64,000 nucleotides of DNA from Codonopsis lanceolata (taxonomy: Eukaryota; Streptophyta; Magnoliopsida; Asterales; Campanulaceae). A program made the translations under genes and the position numbers. This document shows, piece after piece, positions 1 through 12,200 of the stretch (position 1 is its first letter; each line of letters opens with the position of its first letter). The notes below the pieces were generated by a model. That model saw only the letters and a program-made list of their open reading frames with translations. It made no database searches and was not told the origin of the DNA. Location of the stretch: the NCBI GenBank assembly GCA_013146195.2, contig CM028377.1, forward strand, positions 63,138,285 through 63,202,284. Direction: 5' to 3'.

Positions 1-1311
1 TTGTGCATGCATTTTGAGGTTGCATTTTTAATTTATTGCATCATATAAAATTGTATTGCATAATAAATATTTGTACAGATTCTGGTACAAGAAAAAAAAA
101 AGCTAATAAGTCCAGGTATCTAAGAGCAAATGAGCACGAGAAGATTGGCTCCTGTCCAGACCACCTCCCATGACCCAAGGGCCCTCTCTGCCGCCAGCCC
201 TATATACTCGTCCTCTATCCCGAGCGCGACTCGATTCGACAGCCTCTTCATCATCATCGTCATCACCCCGGCGCCTGGTCTGTCGCACCGCATCGTTCTC
301 GCGGCAAGTGAACTCGTCCACAAGCTTTTGATAAAGCTTGTTGATGCTGTAAAATCCCCGCAACAGCTTCTTAAAGGTGGGCACACTCACCTGGAAAAAA
401 AATGAGATAGCAAAAAGAAAAAAAAATATTAGTCTCCAAAAAAATATATGCATAATAGCGGAAGTGAATAAGGGTGCCAATATCAAGTATTTGTCTCCGA
501 TAATTCTCCCTTCCCAAAAAACAGTATTTGGGACTCTTTTGGCCCTCCCAAATAATAGCGGTCACGAATAGTGTTTTTTCCTGTAGTGTACTGAACGAGC
601 CTGCTCCGGAACCCGGCTCTCCTCAGGGATATCAACATCGGGAAGGACTTCCTCCACCATCCTGCCACCCCAATGATACTGAAAGGTAGAGAAAGCATCA
701 TCAGGTGCAGAGAATTCTAGATGCTCGTCAAGAGATGGGATGGAATCGGCCTGGCAGAAGCATCTGAAGCCCGCCTGGCTACCGCAGGAACGGGAAGGGG
801 GGATGAAGCACGGTCCTCAGGAAATCCTCGTAAGCCATGGCCAGAAAGTCAGTCGGAGGCATGAGAAATTTCGACAGGTATTGATACCTTTTCGGCAAAT
901 GATCCGGCTCAATCACCCAAAAAGGAGGCCCAGGAGGCACCACTGGGGGTGTGAAAAGTGGATAGTGCTGACGATTGACCCGCTCGCCCATATATAAAGA
1001 ATCAACCATAATGGAAACCATCAGTATCCGGCAGCGGCTCATCTCCAAGGCCGCAGAATAATGCCCCACCAGGCCCTCCCAAGGAAGAAAGTGCACTGTG
1101 CCTACACTTGAACTAGCAATCCGCTCTTGCGCTCTATCTTTCTTCGAGCAGCCGCCGTCCTAATCCGGCCGAGCCCTGTTCTCATCCACAAACTCAAGCA
1201 AGTAGGGTGGCTCATGGAAGCGCTGCTTCAGCCGGCCCGGCGTGGAGTGGAAAAATGAAAAAGCACAGACCTGCAAAAGAAAAAAAAATCATCAGGAAAA
1301 AAAACATATAT

Positions 1312-1322
<11 letters not shown>

Positions 1323-1379
<57 letters not shown>
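1323..1379. repeat. (TA)n microsatellite in PMD intron copy 1
   Basis: Uninterrupted TA tract of about 55 bp inside the first copy of the duplicated intron. It generates spurious Ile-Tyr reading frames on both strands. Confidence 0.97.
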
Positions 1380-1381
<2 letters not shown>

Positions 1382-1697
1382 TGCAAAATATATACGCCAC
1401 AAAAAAAAAAAGAAGGGGGGGGAAGCAGCAAAAAGCAGGAAAGGAAATATACCTCCCACGTCGGGGCAAACCCATTCAGAGTCGGCGGCAGCATAATGCC
1501 CCACCAGGCCCTCCCAAGGAAGAAAGTGCACTATGCCTACACTTGAACTAGCAATCCGCTCTTGCGCTCTCTCTTTCTTCGAGTAGCCGCCGTCCCTAAT
1601 CCGGCCGAGCCACATGTTCTCATCCACAAACTCAAGCAAGTAGGGTGGCTCATGGGCAGCCCGGCGTGGAGTGGAAAAATGAAAAAGCATATATAAA

Positions 1698-1857
<160 letters not shown>

Positions 1858-2018
1858 AAATATATACGCCACAAAAAAAAAAGAAGGGGGAGGGGAAAGC
1901 AGCAATAAGCAGGAAAGGAAATATACCTCCCACGTCGGGGCAAACCCATTCAGAGTCGGCGAGTCATTGCGGCTGGCCCTATCCATCGAAGCATAAAGTT
2001 CGGCCAGACCTACCTGCC

Positions 2019-3273
2019 TGATCGATGTCTTATTTTAATTATTTTCCTTGCAAGTGGACAAGACTATTGGAGAATAGTTTTGGAAGCAAGGGTCGAACCC
2101 ACAGAGACAAGAGATCACAGATAGTGCAATTTATTGATAGCAAATTATTAATCTAAAGGGGGTTTTTATATTTATTCTATTCTAAACTACTATTATTATC
2201 TATGTGTTTAACTAATTAGCAGCAATTACAGGTTATGAAGATCTTATGGTGGATGGCAATCTAGGATTAGGGTTTCACTTGTATCTCCTCTATGTTTAAT
2301 TCAAAATAATTATCATTCAATTTCTTGGGTTCGTTCACAAAAGATAGATATAGTCTGTTGAATTATTGGTTCAGCTAACATCCCTGAATAATTCTTCCAT
2401 TCTATATCCTAAGCACAAGAACATATGATCTATCTGTCACCTAGGTCATATATGAACCTGGCCCTAACTTATCACTCACGTGCATCGATAGGTCCAATTT
2501 ATTGTGATGGTGAGCCAGTGTACGACATATGCACATTGGTCATGTAGTTATCCACACCTCTAGGCCTTTATTATTTGCGATTACATTCATTTGTTCAAAG
2601 CGAAATAATAGAGGGATTGATAAACACCACAATCAACAAGAATTGAATGAACATAAATATGAATTAAAACATAAATTCGAAACAAGTTACCTCCCACCTC
2701 CTAGATTAATGATGATTTAGTTCATCATTGACGATGAACCACGCATGGAGATGATAGGAGACATGATTTGATCTTCAATACTTGTAATTTACACAATCTA
2801 AATATGTTATACAACCTAAAATCTATCCTAAAGCTATACAAAACTGTTTCCAGTCGTTTCTAGATGCCTTAGGCTTTGGCTACCGACTCCTATTTATAAC
2901 GAGGAGTTGTATTTCAATCGAATCTCTAGTGAAAACACGAAAAACTGCATTCTGATTACCTTGCAGTTGCAAGGTATGGGGCACCTTGCGATCGCAAGGT
3001 CCTTTGAAATCCGGGGTTGAGTTTCTTGATGTTATTGTCCACCTTGCGGAGGCAAGGTCTGGAACACCTTGCGACCGCAAGGTCTCCAGCGTGTTCTTCA
3101 TCTTTTCTTCTTCACCTTTTCATTCTAGCCCCTTCTTGGATTTTGCATATAAAAGCCTTGTGCTTTGCATATTTTCACTAAAAACCCTGAAACTCACAAA
3201 ACTCACTGAAAACACATATCAGTAGCCAAAAGCCTCGCGAAATAGGAAATCGACGTATAAAATACATCGATCA
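2019..3273 (-). mobile_element. solo LTR inserted in the PMD gene
   Basis: Segment of 1255 bp starting TGATCGATGT and ending ACATCGATCA, so it has TG...CA ends with a 10 bp inverted repeat. It is flanked by CTGCC (2014-2018) and CTGCT (3274-3278), a likely 5 bp target duplication with one change. The PMD exon is interrupted exactly here. Read on the minus strand it has a TATAAATAG box near 2896 and, near the 3' end, the GGGTTCGACCC motif found in several Ty3-gypsy LTRs in this window. No internal coding region is present, as expected for a solo LTR. Four partly palindromic CCTTGC...GCAAGG motifs lie at about 2960-3085. Confidence 0.75.
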
Positions 3274-3850
3274 CTGCTCCCAGTCATAATCAACGATATG
3301 ATCAAAATCCGCCAAGCAAGCCAAAATAGAAACCTTGAGGGTGGTGGACGAGTTGGCAAAGAGGGATGTGCCGAGAAAGAAGAATAAGAACGCCCTGGCG
3401 ACGCGAGCTACGGCCACGCCGTCATTCTCTGGAACTCTCCCGGCATTATCCAAAAGCCATTTCCGCACGCTAGCAATAAAGACCTCATTTGCTGACTTAT
3501 ACTCAGGCTCAAAACCCAGGAGGTCTTCCACCTCGTCATGACGCTGACGGAGAGTATAGTCAGGCGCCAAGGTCCAACCGATACTGGTGGGAATGCCGGT
3601 AATGGCAGCAAAGTCGCAAGGGGTCATGGCCGCCTCCCCCCCAGCTAAAATGGAAAGTGTGGTTAGTATCCCACCAATAATCCCACAACACATCAAATAT
3701 AGGCAAATAGCTGTCGAAAGAACTAAAGGCGTGCAAAAAGGTGCTGAAGCCGGAACCCTCCACCAAGACTCGAGCTGCCGCAGGCATCAAATGATAAATA
3801 TCAAGGACATTGGCACAGGTGGCCCGAACGCGCTTCAGAGGCGTACGCAG

Positions 3851-4927
3851 CTGTAAAAAAACAAAAAACAAAAAATGGCATATCAAGAAAAAAAGAGAAG
3901 AAAAAGGTAAGTTTACTATCCTTTTATTTTTTATGCATACATTATTAAAAAAAATAAGCATGTTGCATTTTATAAATAAAATGTTTGCATGATAATCTCC
4001 ATATTACACTATTGCATTCAAAAATAAAAAAAAAAAGAAAAAAAAGAGAAGGAAATGCATTTTTTGCAAAGAAGAAAAAATATATTTTGGGCATTTAAAA
4101 AATAATAAAAATAATTCTTATTATCGCATTTTAGCATTTTCAAAATTTTGATTAACATCCCATTAAAAAAAAAGTGCATCTTTTGCATTCAAATTTTTTT
4201 TTGCATTTTAGGCATCATAAAGTGTATGTTTTGCATTTGAATATATATAACACATTTTTTGCATCTACGCATGCATGATAAAATAAAAAAAATGCTCATG
4301 CATCATATTAGCAAGCATCCCATAAATTTTTCTGCATTGCATTTGCATCAAATAAAATTATATATGTCTGCATTAGTCATTTATCATTTGCATTTATTAT
4401 CCAAATAGTTGCATTATCGCATTAGCAAAAATAGAATAAAATGTTGCAAATCATGAAAAGAAAATATTTCCGTGGCATTTATTATGTCTCTGCAGCATAG
4501 GCATGCATAAAGGATGAATTTTAGTGCATAAAATATCTCTGTTTTATCTTGCATACATCCGAAAATGCGTCCGAAAATATACCCGAAAAAAAAATGCATC
4601 ATATTCCAAAAAGTCTATTTCATAGGCATGCATCATATTAAAAATATTTTTTTAGCCTAAAGCATGCATCATATAGCCCAAATTGCATTAATAATGATAA
4701 ATCATGCATTGTAGGGTCAAATAATGTCCACTAGTTAAATTATGCATCGCAAAAATAAATTGCATAAATTTCATGCATCATCACCAAATTGCATCATTTT
4801 AGCATAAATATTGCATGCATAAGCATTATAAGCAGAGTCAGGAGTACTCCAGCAAGCCAAAGCAGTGCAAAAATCCAGCAGATCTGATAAATCATCCAAA
4901 TGGATTAGGAAGAAAAAAGAAACTTAC
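3851..4927 (-). other. AT-rich first intron of the PMD gene
   Basis: Lies between a GTAAGT donor (read from 4927 downward) and a T-rich CAG acceptor at 3851. Very AT-rich, with dozens of TGCAT/ATGCAT words, the same word bias seen at positions 1-80. No coding signal was seen. Confidence 0.55.
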
Positions 4928-5602
4928 GACAGAACTTGGAAGATTGGATACATAGGTGTTCCAATCGTGGTAAAGGTTACCCCAATCATCCTTGGAGTAG
5001 CGATATCTGATATAATTCTGGGTCAAAGGAGGGAGTTCCTTCCTCCTCTCGCCCGACTCTGGATGCATTGGAGCTTTTCCTTTCCTAGATCGCGAAGAAG
5101 AAGCCATCTGCTAAGAAAAGCACACAAATTGGCGAAAGAAAAATGAGAAAAGGAAAAAAAAAAATGAAGAAGAGCAACAATGGCAGTTGTAGAAGCATGA
5201 AATAAAGAAAGAAGAAGAAGTGAGAAGCAGTAGCTTCACTCTTCCTCTCCCCGTCAATTATATGGGTGAAAAATGAATCTTTCCTTTTTCCCCTCCAAAG
5301 TTTAAAGTTGCGGCACTTAAGTCCCCTAATTTCCAAGACTACAAAATGGCCCCTGAAGCTTAACAGAAAGTTAACAAAGTTAGCTTTGTTAACCAAAATT
5401 CGACGGTCGTCCATCCAAAAGCAAGAAAAAAATTGTATCCCCAGCAGATCAACCGCAAAATAAGCAGAAAAGCCAAAAAAAAATCGGCGGCAAAGGTAAG
5501 ATTTTGTAAAAAAAAAAAGAGAGAGAAAAATGGCAAGCATGGAAAACAAAAATGGCAAGCATACGAAAAAAAAAAAAGAGAGTAAGCATGCATAAAAAAA
5601 AC

Positions 5603-5618
<16 letters not shown>

Positions 5619-5683
<65 letters not shown>
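5619..5683. repeat. (A)n(TA)n microsatellite
   Basis: Poly-A run followed by about 64 bp of pure TA, upstream (on the minus strand) of the PMD start codon. Confidence 0.97.
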
Positions 5684-5685
<2 letters not shown>

Positions 5686-5814
5686 GCAAAGCCAAAGAAA
5701 ATATGCAAAGAAAAAAAAGAGCAGCAAAGAAAAATGTCAAGCATGCAAAGAAAAAGAAAGAAAAAAAAGAGAAAAATGCATGCAAAAGAAGGAAAAAAAA
5801 TGCAGCAGAAAAAA

Positions 5815-6330
5815 GAAAGAATTTTCCAGCTAAGGCCGGAAAATGCAGCAACAAAAAGAAAAGAAAATTCCAGCTGAAGCCGGAAAATGCAGCAAAAAAA
5901 GAAGAAATTTCCAGCCAAGGCCGGAAATAGCAGCAAAAGAGAATTTTCCAGCTGAAGCCAGAAAATGCAAAGAATGAAGAAGAAATTTCCACCAAGATCG
6001 AAATAGCAAAGAAAGAGAATTTTCAAAAGCCGAAAATGCAACAATGAAGAAATTTCCACCAATAAATAGCATCAAAAGAGAATTTTCCAGCTGAAGTCGG
6101 AAAATGCAAAGAAAGAAGAAATTTCCAGCCAAGGCCGGAAATAGCAAAGCAAAAGAGAATTTTCCAAAAAAATGCAAAGAAAGAAGAAATTTCCACCAAG
6201 GCCGGAAATAAAGAAAAGAGAATTTTCCAAGAAAATGCAAAGAAGAAGGAAGAAAATTTCCAGCTAAGGCCGGAAATTGCAGCAGCAAAAAGGGGAAGAT
6301 TTTCCAGCAAAGGCCAGAAATGCAACAAAG
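5815..6330. repeat. degenerate minisatellite, GAATTTTCCAGC family
   Basis: About 14 imperfect copies of a 30-45 bp unit that reads roughly GAATTTTCCAGCTGAAGCC followed by GGAAAATGCAGCAAAG. Each unit pairs TTTCCAGC with GGAAA, so each can fold locally. Unit lengths vary and some copies lack the centre. It lies between the PMD start codon and the 113 bp array. Long open frames across it are low-complexity artefacts. Confidence 0.85.
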
Positions 6331-6447
6331 AAAAAAAAACCCCCAACATAAAGCAGCAGCAGTGGCAGAAGTCGCAAAAGCAGCAGCATCGGCAGAGGCC
6401 GCAAAAGCAAAGCAACGGTAAGAAAAAGTAAGTATTCTACCTTTTGC

Positions 6448-6899
6448 ATGCATTTGTGTTTGTGTTTGGAAACTTTCCCTTAAGGAGCTGCAACTCTAGA
6501 TCATAAGGAAAGGCTTTGTTCTCTGACGAAGGCTAAGTTCCTGAGGAGGCATTGCATTCCATGCATTTGTGTTTATGTTTGGAAACTTTCCCTTAAGGGG
6601 CTGCAACCCCGGATCAGAGGAAAAGACTTTGTTCTCCGATGAAGGCTGAGTTGCTGAGGAGGCATTGCATTCCATGCATTTGTGTTTGTGTTTGGAAACT
6701 TTCCCTTAAGGGGCTGCAACCCCGGATCAGAGGGAAAGGCTTTGTTTTCCGACGAAGACTGAGTTTCTGAGGAGGTAGTGCATTCCATGCATTTGTGTTT
6801 GTGATTTGGAAACTTTCCCTGAAGGGGCTGCAACCCTGGATCAGAGGGAAAGGCTTTGTTCTCCGACGAAGGCTAAGTTCCTGAGGAGACGATGCATTC
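6448..6899. repeat. 4 x 113 bp tandem array
   Basis: Copies start ATGCATTTGTGTTT at 6448, 6561, 6674 and 6787, exactly 113 bp apart. Each holds GGAAACTTTCCCTTAAGG, CTGCAACC, a GGATCA-type block and GACGAAGGCT, with only scattered substitutions. The array lies just before the LTR, where Tat/Ogre-type elements often carry variable tandem repeats in the 3' untranslated region. Confidence 0.93.
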
Positions 6900-6931
6900 C
6901 ACCCAGCATTTGTTTGTTCCCCAGCAGAGGC

Positions 6932-7110
6932 GAACTACGTTTGGTCTAATTCATTGGATAAAGATACGTAGGCAGCCTATTTCGGTAGGCACGACCGTCA
7001 CAGCATGCTTGTTTCGGCTTTGGCCCAAACTACGTTTGGTCTGATTTCCTTTATTAAGGGATACATAGGCAGCCTACATTAGTAGGTCCGACCATTAGAG
7101 CATTTTATTG
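6932..7110 (+). repeat. two diverged ~95 bp repeats with ACTACGTTTGGTCT
   Basis: AACTACGTTTGGTCT occurs at 6933 and 7029. Each copy is followed by a GGATA...GTAGGCAGCCTA block and a GTAGG...CGACC block. Related sequence is common in the 3' non-coding part of plant Ty3-gypsy elements (from memory). Positions 7110-7328 show nothing further. Confidence 0.6.
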
Positions 7111-7669
7111 CATATCTGCTTAAAAACTACGATAGCCTGCTATAACTGACTAAATATGTCTAGGATATGGAGGTTTGGTTAGCATTATAAACTGTTGCAT
7201 TATAACTGCTACCTATTGCATCTCTCCCCCGTATTAATTGCGCGAAATTGGAGAGTCTATTTCTTATCAACGATGTTCGTCTACTCAGTAAGCTTCGGGT
7301 TACCCGTAGACTCCATCGTTAAGGAGCTCAGAGACACCCCATTTCCACTGGTATGTAACTCGCATGCGATATCAAGACTGCTAAAACTTAACAAATGTCA
7401 AGTTCTGTGATTTAAAAATGCAAAAGGCAAAGCAGGATGCGCAAAACAGTAAAATGCAAAGGCTAAAAGTGCAAAATTGGAAGCTGGAATAGTGACTTGG
7501 CGCTGCCATAAAGGTCCCTTGGCGCGGCACCCACAAAGCCTTATGGCCGCGCCCAAGCTGCTATAGTATACTCCCGCTTAACGCATTGTGCAATTCCTGA
7601 AGTGCGATGTATCAACAAAAGCAGCACACAGAGAGGAATTTAAATTCCCGATGAGTCCTCTTCTCAGCC

Positions 7670-7678
7670 TATAAATAG
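7670..7678 (+). promoter_or_regulatory. LTR TATA box
   Basis: TATAAATAG followed by AAGCCTTCG, about 340 bp into the LTR. The opposite-strand LTR has the same box and following bases at the same offset, which supports it as the retrotransposon core promoter. Confidence 0.6.
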
Positions 7679-8469
7679 AAGCCTTCGTGGCTCACTTTCA
7701 CACAGAAAAATACGCACAGAAAAACTTTTTCCATCGTTGTTACGCTGTGAGATTTAATGAGTGAAGTGAGATAGTGAGCGTACCTTCCTATAAAGCCTCG
7801 AAGCCCTGCCAAAACTCCGCCAAAAACAAAACCAACCGGTCAAAGTGATCCCTAGCCCTCTAGTTAGGTATCCACCCTATTTCCCCAGTCCAAAAAGCCT
7901 CGGAAAGAGCAGTTGCTCTGCCTGAGTAAAAAGGACAAAACCACCAAAAACAAGCCGGTATTCTGCCCAAACCGCAGCAGCATCAGCATAAAAAAAAGAC
8001 TCCCTCTCTCGAGAAGGACAGAGCGAGCATACCACGCTCTAAAAGGTAAAGCCTTTAAGAGCGTTTATTTATAAAAAGTTATTTTCAAATCCGGCCCAAT
8101 GTAAAAATATAAGCCGTAGTGCTGCCCAGATTTAGTTAGGAAATACTATTTAAAAGAGCCGTTATTATGACCAAATATTTTTAAATGTATTTGTAATTAT
8201 TGTAAGGAGACGGCTGCAAGTCCGTAAATAATGTAGCCATGGATGTATTTGCTTTTATTTCCTGTCTTTTAATGCTTTATTTGTTTGCTAGATAAATATA
8301 ACAAAAAACATACATTAGCCAAAAACCGCTTTTGAGACCGAAAAGGCGAGTTGGGTGCCTAGCACCTTCCCAACTCGTAACATAGCCTCTGAACCTGTTT
8401 TTGCAATCTCTGGTTTTTTTTTTTTGGTTTTTCTTTATTTCTTCCTTAAAATAAAGATGGCGACTCTAT

Positions 8470-8960
8470 AAAAACATTTTGGATCCAGTGGGGCATCGCA
8501 ACACTCCTTTCTTGCACTTTTCTGATTTCCCCTAAAAAAGGGAGAATGAGAATGAAAGAGTGATGTATTCCTATATCCTGGTATCCCCTAAAAAAGGGAT
8601 AACTTGATATAGAAAACCCAAAGCACTCATAGTGATCTGAAATAGGCCATAAGACGATTTTCATTAAGATCCATAGTGGGGCCTCGCAACATTCTTTCTT
8701 GCACTTTCCATTTTCCCCTAAACAAGGGAAGATGTGAATGAAAGAGTGAGGTATTCCTGCATCCTGGTATCCCCTAAAAAAGGGATAACTTAATACAGAA
8801 AACTCAAAGCTCCCATAATGGACCAAAAATTCACTGAAGTTACTGAGGCGTATTCAACGCGCTTTCTGAAAGCACTCTTTCCGTATTTTTAATTTCGTCC
8901 TCCCCTAAACAAGGGAGTGTGGAATGGAAAGCGTGGTGTCCCACTTCCACACGTACGCGC
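8470..8960 (+). repeat. ~190 bp tandem repeat rich in CCCCTAAAAAAGGG palindromes
   Basis: Copy 1 begins GGATCCAGTGGGGC near 8480, copy 2 AGATCCATAGTGGGGC near 8669, and a degraded third part extends to about 8960. Each full copy holds two short inverted repeats of the type CCCCTAAAAAAGGG or CCCCTAAACAAGGG. Six such motifs occur in total; the last is GC-rich (CCCCTATCCAAGGG). Confidence 0.85.
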
Positions 8961-9005
8961 ACCCCTATCCAAGGGCGCGCGGGGCGCGGGCGCACTCCGG
9001 GGAAC

Positions 9006-9224
9006 CTACGGTGTCCTATGTTTTGATCAATTTGGCTTGGAAGTATTTGTTTTTTTATTTTTCAATGTATAAAAACGTGATTTTTGATTTATTAAAAATT
9101 CAAAAATAATTTCCAGGGGTTGTTTTGTCATTTTGTGACTATTTAGGACTATTCAGTATTTTTTAAAAAATTGTGAATTTTAATCTATTTTTTAGTTATT
9201 TTTAGCATAATTAATTGTCGTCTT
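9006..9224. other. AT-rich spacer
   Basis: No ORF, repeat or element end is recognisable between the LTR and the inverted-repeat block. Confidence 0.6.
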
Positions 9225-12200
9225 TGTTGGTCCACAATTATGCTCAAATAGGATAGAGGGGGGGTGAATAACATATGATGTCATTTAAAAACATTTCTTC
9301 TAAATACATTTAAAGCGTAAATTTAATGGCATGGGCAGTTTAACGTGTTGAGCATGTTTACTGGTAGAGGCTAACGGCAGACTTGCTCTAAGCAGAAATT
9401 TCAACTTTGCCGGTAAACTGCCAGTTAAATCAAAAGCATGTTTGAAAGAGTTTAATCATCGGAAATAGAAAGGCTTAGATTTAGAGAAGTCTTAAGTGGA
9501 TGTACACGAATATATGATCAGAAACTTCAAAAGACAGAGATCAACGTCTTGGTCAAGAACCCAGTTCTTGATTTGAGTTCTTCACCCTTCTTCGAAGAAC
9601 TCAGCCTTTGGCCAAGCTTCAGGACTCCATTCCAAAAGCTAAAGGTCAAGCTCTTGGATCGATCTGAAGATTGATTTTAGATTATGCCCAAAGAAGATGA
9701 AGAGCTGTCTGTAGATATTACATTCATATCTTCAGATTTGTATTCCTATACAAATGCTGTCGATTGTGCAATAATCACTCATCATGGAAGGCCGAGTGCT
9801 CTGCACTCATTCATTCAGATATTTCTTATCTAAACAACCTTGAAAATTCTCTTCTCATATTAGTTTCTCATTCTCGTCTCTATTGCCCTCTTTACCTAAG
9901 AATTTGTTTTCAAATAATTAAGTAAAGATTAAGGCTTGAAAGGACGAGGACAGAAACTTTACATAGAGTATATAGGCTGATGTAATATGTAATTTATCTT
10001 TGAATAAATTCAGGTGTTCTTTCAAATAATTTATCTTTCAGTCTTTACCTCTCTATGAGCTTTTATAAATTGATTTATCTTTAGAAAAGTTATGAGAGGA
10101 TGAGAACCTTTCGTTCAGGAGGAGATCTATAACATATCCATAACTATCTAAAGACATAGAAGAATGCATCTTCTTAGGAGGAGAGTTCATGAACTAAAGA
10201 AGTTCATAACTAAAACAAGGGTATAGACCCAAAACTCCCTTGATCAAAGGAAGACACACATAATGTGAAAAATTAACCCCTAAGCTGATTCTTTGTGAAT
10301 CACACTCAGCCTTTGTGGCACTTTTGTTGAAAAATATGCTCGAAACAAAAATTCGCTGTTGAGTCTTTCCTTCAACAGAACCATAAATTTTTTTCAAATG
10401 GTATCTTGAGCAATCCTTATTGAAAAACTTTCAATAACATATGCTTACTTAAGGATTTGCTTTAACATATAAAAATCTATGTGCAAGTAAGAACCCTAAA
10501 ACCTTTTAGATCATGATCAAACATCTTTCAAATACTCTAAGTGATCTAAATTGTTTTTACTATTGCTTTACATGTTCAGTATTTTGATTTATCGAGTCTG
10601 TAATAGCAATAGTAGACTATACAAAATGCCATCGCTCCTATAATTATCAACATAGGACATGTCTTGAGATAAAATGATTATTCATTGTGGGCATGTTATT
10701 ACTATGTCTTAATAAATGCTTCAGGGCTTTGTATATGTCATCTTGTAATGGTTCCAAGCAAATAGGAGGAGATTGTTGGAATATGCTTCTTGATAATTTA
10801 CTTATCACCTTGCATATTCTATATATGTTGATTTGCTTGTTCCCATTACAGTGAGTCATCATTAGTGGCTAAAAGGTCTGCGTACCGATTAGCATGGCAA
10901 CTTGTGTGAGATCACATAGGTCTTAGATTAGGTGCGACCTGATCGAGTCCTACCTTCCTACATGATGATCAAACAGACCAGCACTTCATATGCACTAAGC
11001 ACCGGCAGACTTGCGATAGTGTCAAAAGTCTTCAGCAGACTCGTCACCAGCAGACTTGTCATAAGAAGATCAGAACATCTTGAAGACTCACCACTGGCAG
11101 ACATGCTACAATTTGATTGTTCTCACCAGCAGACATCAGTTCTCTTGAAACAGAAGACTTACGCCTCTGGTCCAAACATCCCACCGGTAGACCTGATTCT
11201 GCACGTGCTACAGAGAAAAGACTAAAGTAGTTCAAATCAAGAAAAATATGTCCAAGCTTCATAAAGCCTGACATAGTTAAAGATATAAGGCTTTCTCTCA
11301 CTCACGTGGTCTAATAAAATCAAAAGAATCCACTTTATTGAACAGACTACCTGACAATGCATCAGACATCAGACTTGCTTTTTAGAGACTTATCAATACA
11401 GTCTGATAGGCAACAGTTCCAAGATCCACATGACAAAATCTTTACCCAACAATCAAAGATCTTGTGAACAAAAATCTATATCTGATAGATCTCTACCACC
11501 ATATCTCTAAACGGATAGAAACATCAATCTTCTTCTCTCAACGATCACATTGACTCCAATCTATATAAGAAATCCTTTCTCTTCCCCAATGAGATACATA
11601 GAGAGCGAAGTCGAAAACAAAGACTCATGTTACAAGAGCTTCAAAGATACTGAGAGATCTACAACGAGATCGTCTTTACCAACGCATCTCAGATCTCTAT
11701 GGAAGATTGCAGTGAACTCATACAGACCTTAGCAAAACACTCTCAGTGGATTGCTAGGAAGAAAATCTTGGAGAAGAAGAGAGAGATGGATTAGAAACTT
11801 CAAAAGACAAAGATCAACGTCTTGGTCAAGAACCCAGTTCTTGATTTGAGCTCTTCACCCTTCTTCGAAGAACTCAGCCTTTAGCCAAGCTTCAGGACTC
11901 CATTCCAAAAGCTAAAGGTCAAGCTCTTGAATTGATCTGAAGATTGATTTTAGATTATGCCCAAAGAAGATGAAGAGTTGTCTGTATATATTGCATTCAT
12001 ATCTTCAGATTTGTATTCCTATACAAATGATGTCGATTGTGCAATAATCACTCATCATGGAAGGCGGAGTGCTCTGTACTCAATCGTTTAGATATTTCTT
12101 ATCTGAACGACCTTGAAAATTCTCTTCTCATATTAGTTTCTCGTTCTCATCTCCTATTTCCCTCTTTACCTAAGAATTTGTTTTCAAATAATTAAGTAAA

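Larger units (their letters stand above)
7329..9005 (+). mobile_element. Tat-like Ty3-gypsy LTR, probably 3' LTR
   Basis: Matches the layout of the minus-strand LTR at 15474-17138. The start resembles the other LTR's TGTAGACACCCC (here AGAGACACCCC). A TATAAATAG box lies about 340 bp in, the block GAGTTGGGTGCCTAGCACCT plus CCCAACTCGTAAC lies about 1 kb in, and TGGCGACTCT follows near 8458. Total length is also similar (about 1.67 kb). The right edge is a guess from a GC-rich GGCGCACTCCGGGGAAC that resembles a primer-binding site. Exact ends and target duplication were not found. Confidence 0.5.

Noticed and set aside
5085..6453. Phe-rich minus-strand frames of up to 325 codons
   Set aside because: Low-complexity translation of A-rich DNA, a TA tract and the minisatellite; no motif and several overlapping frames.
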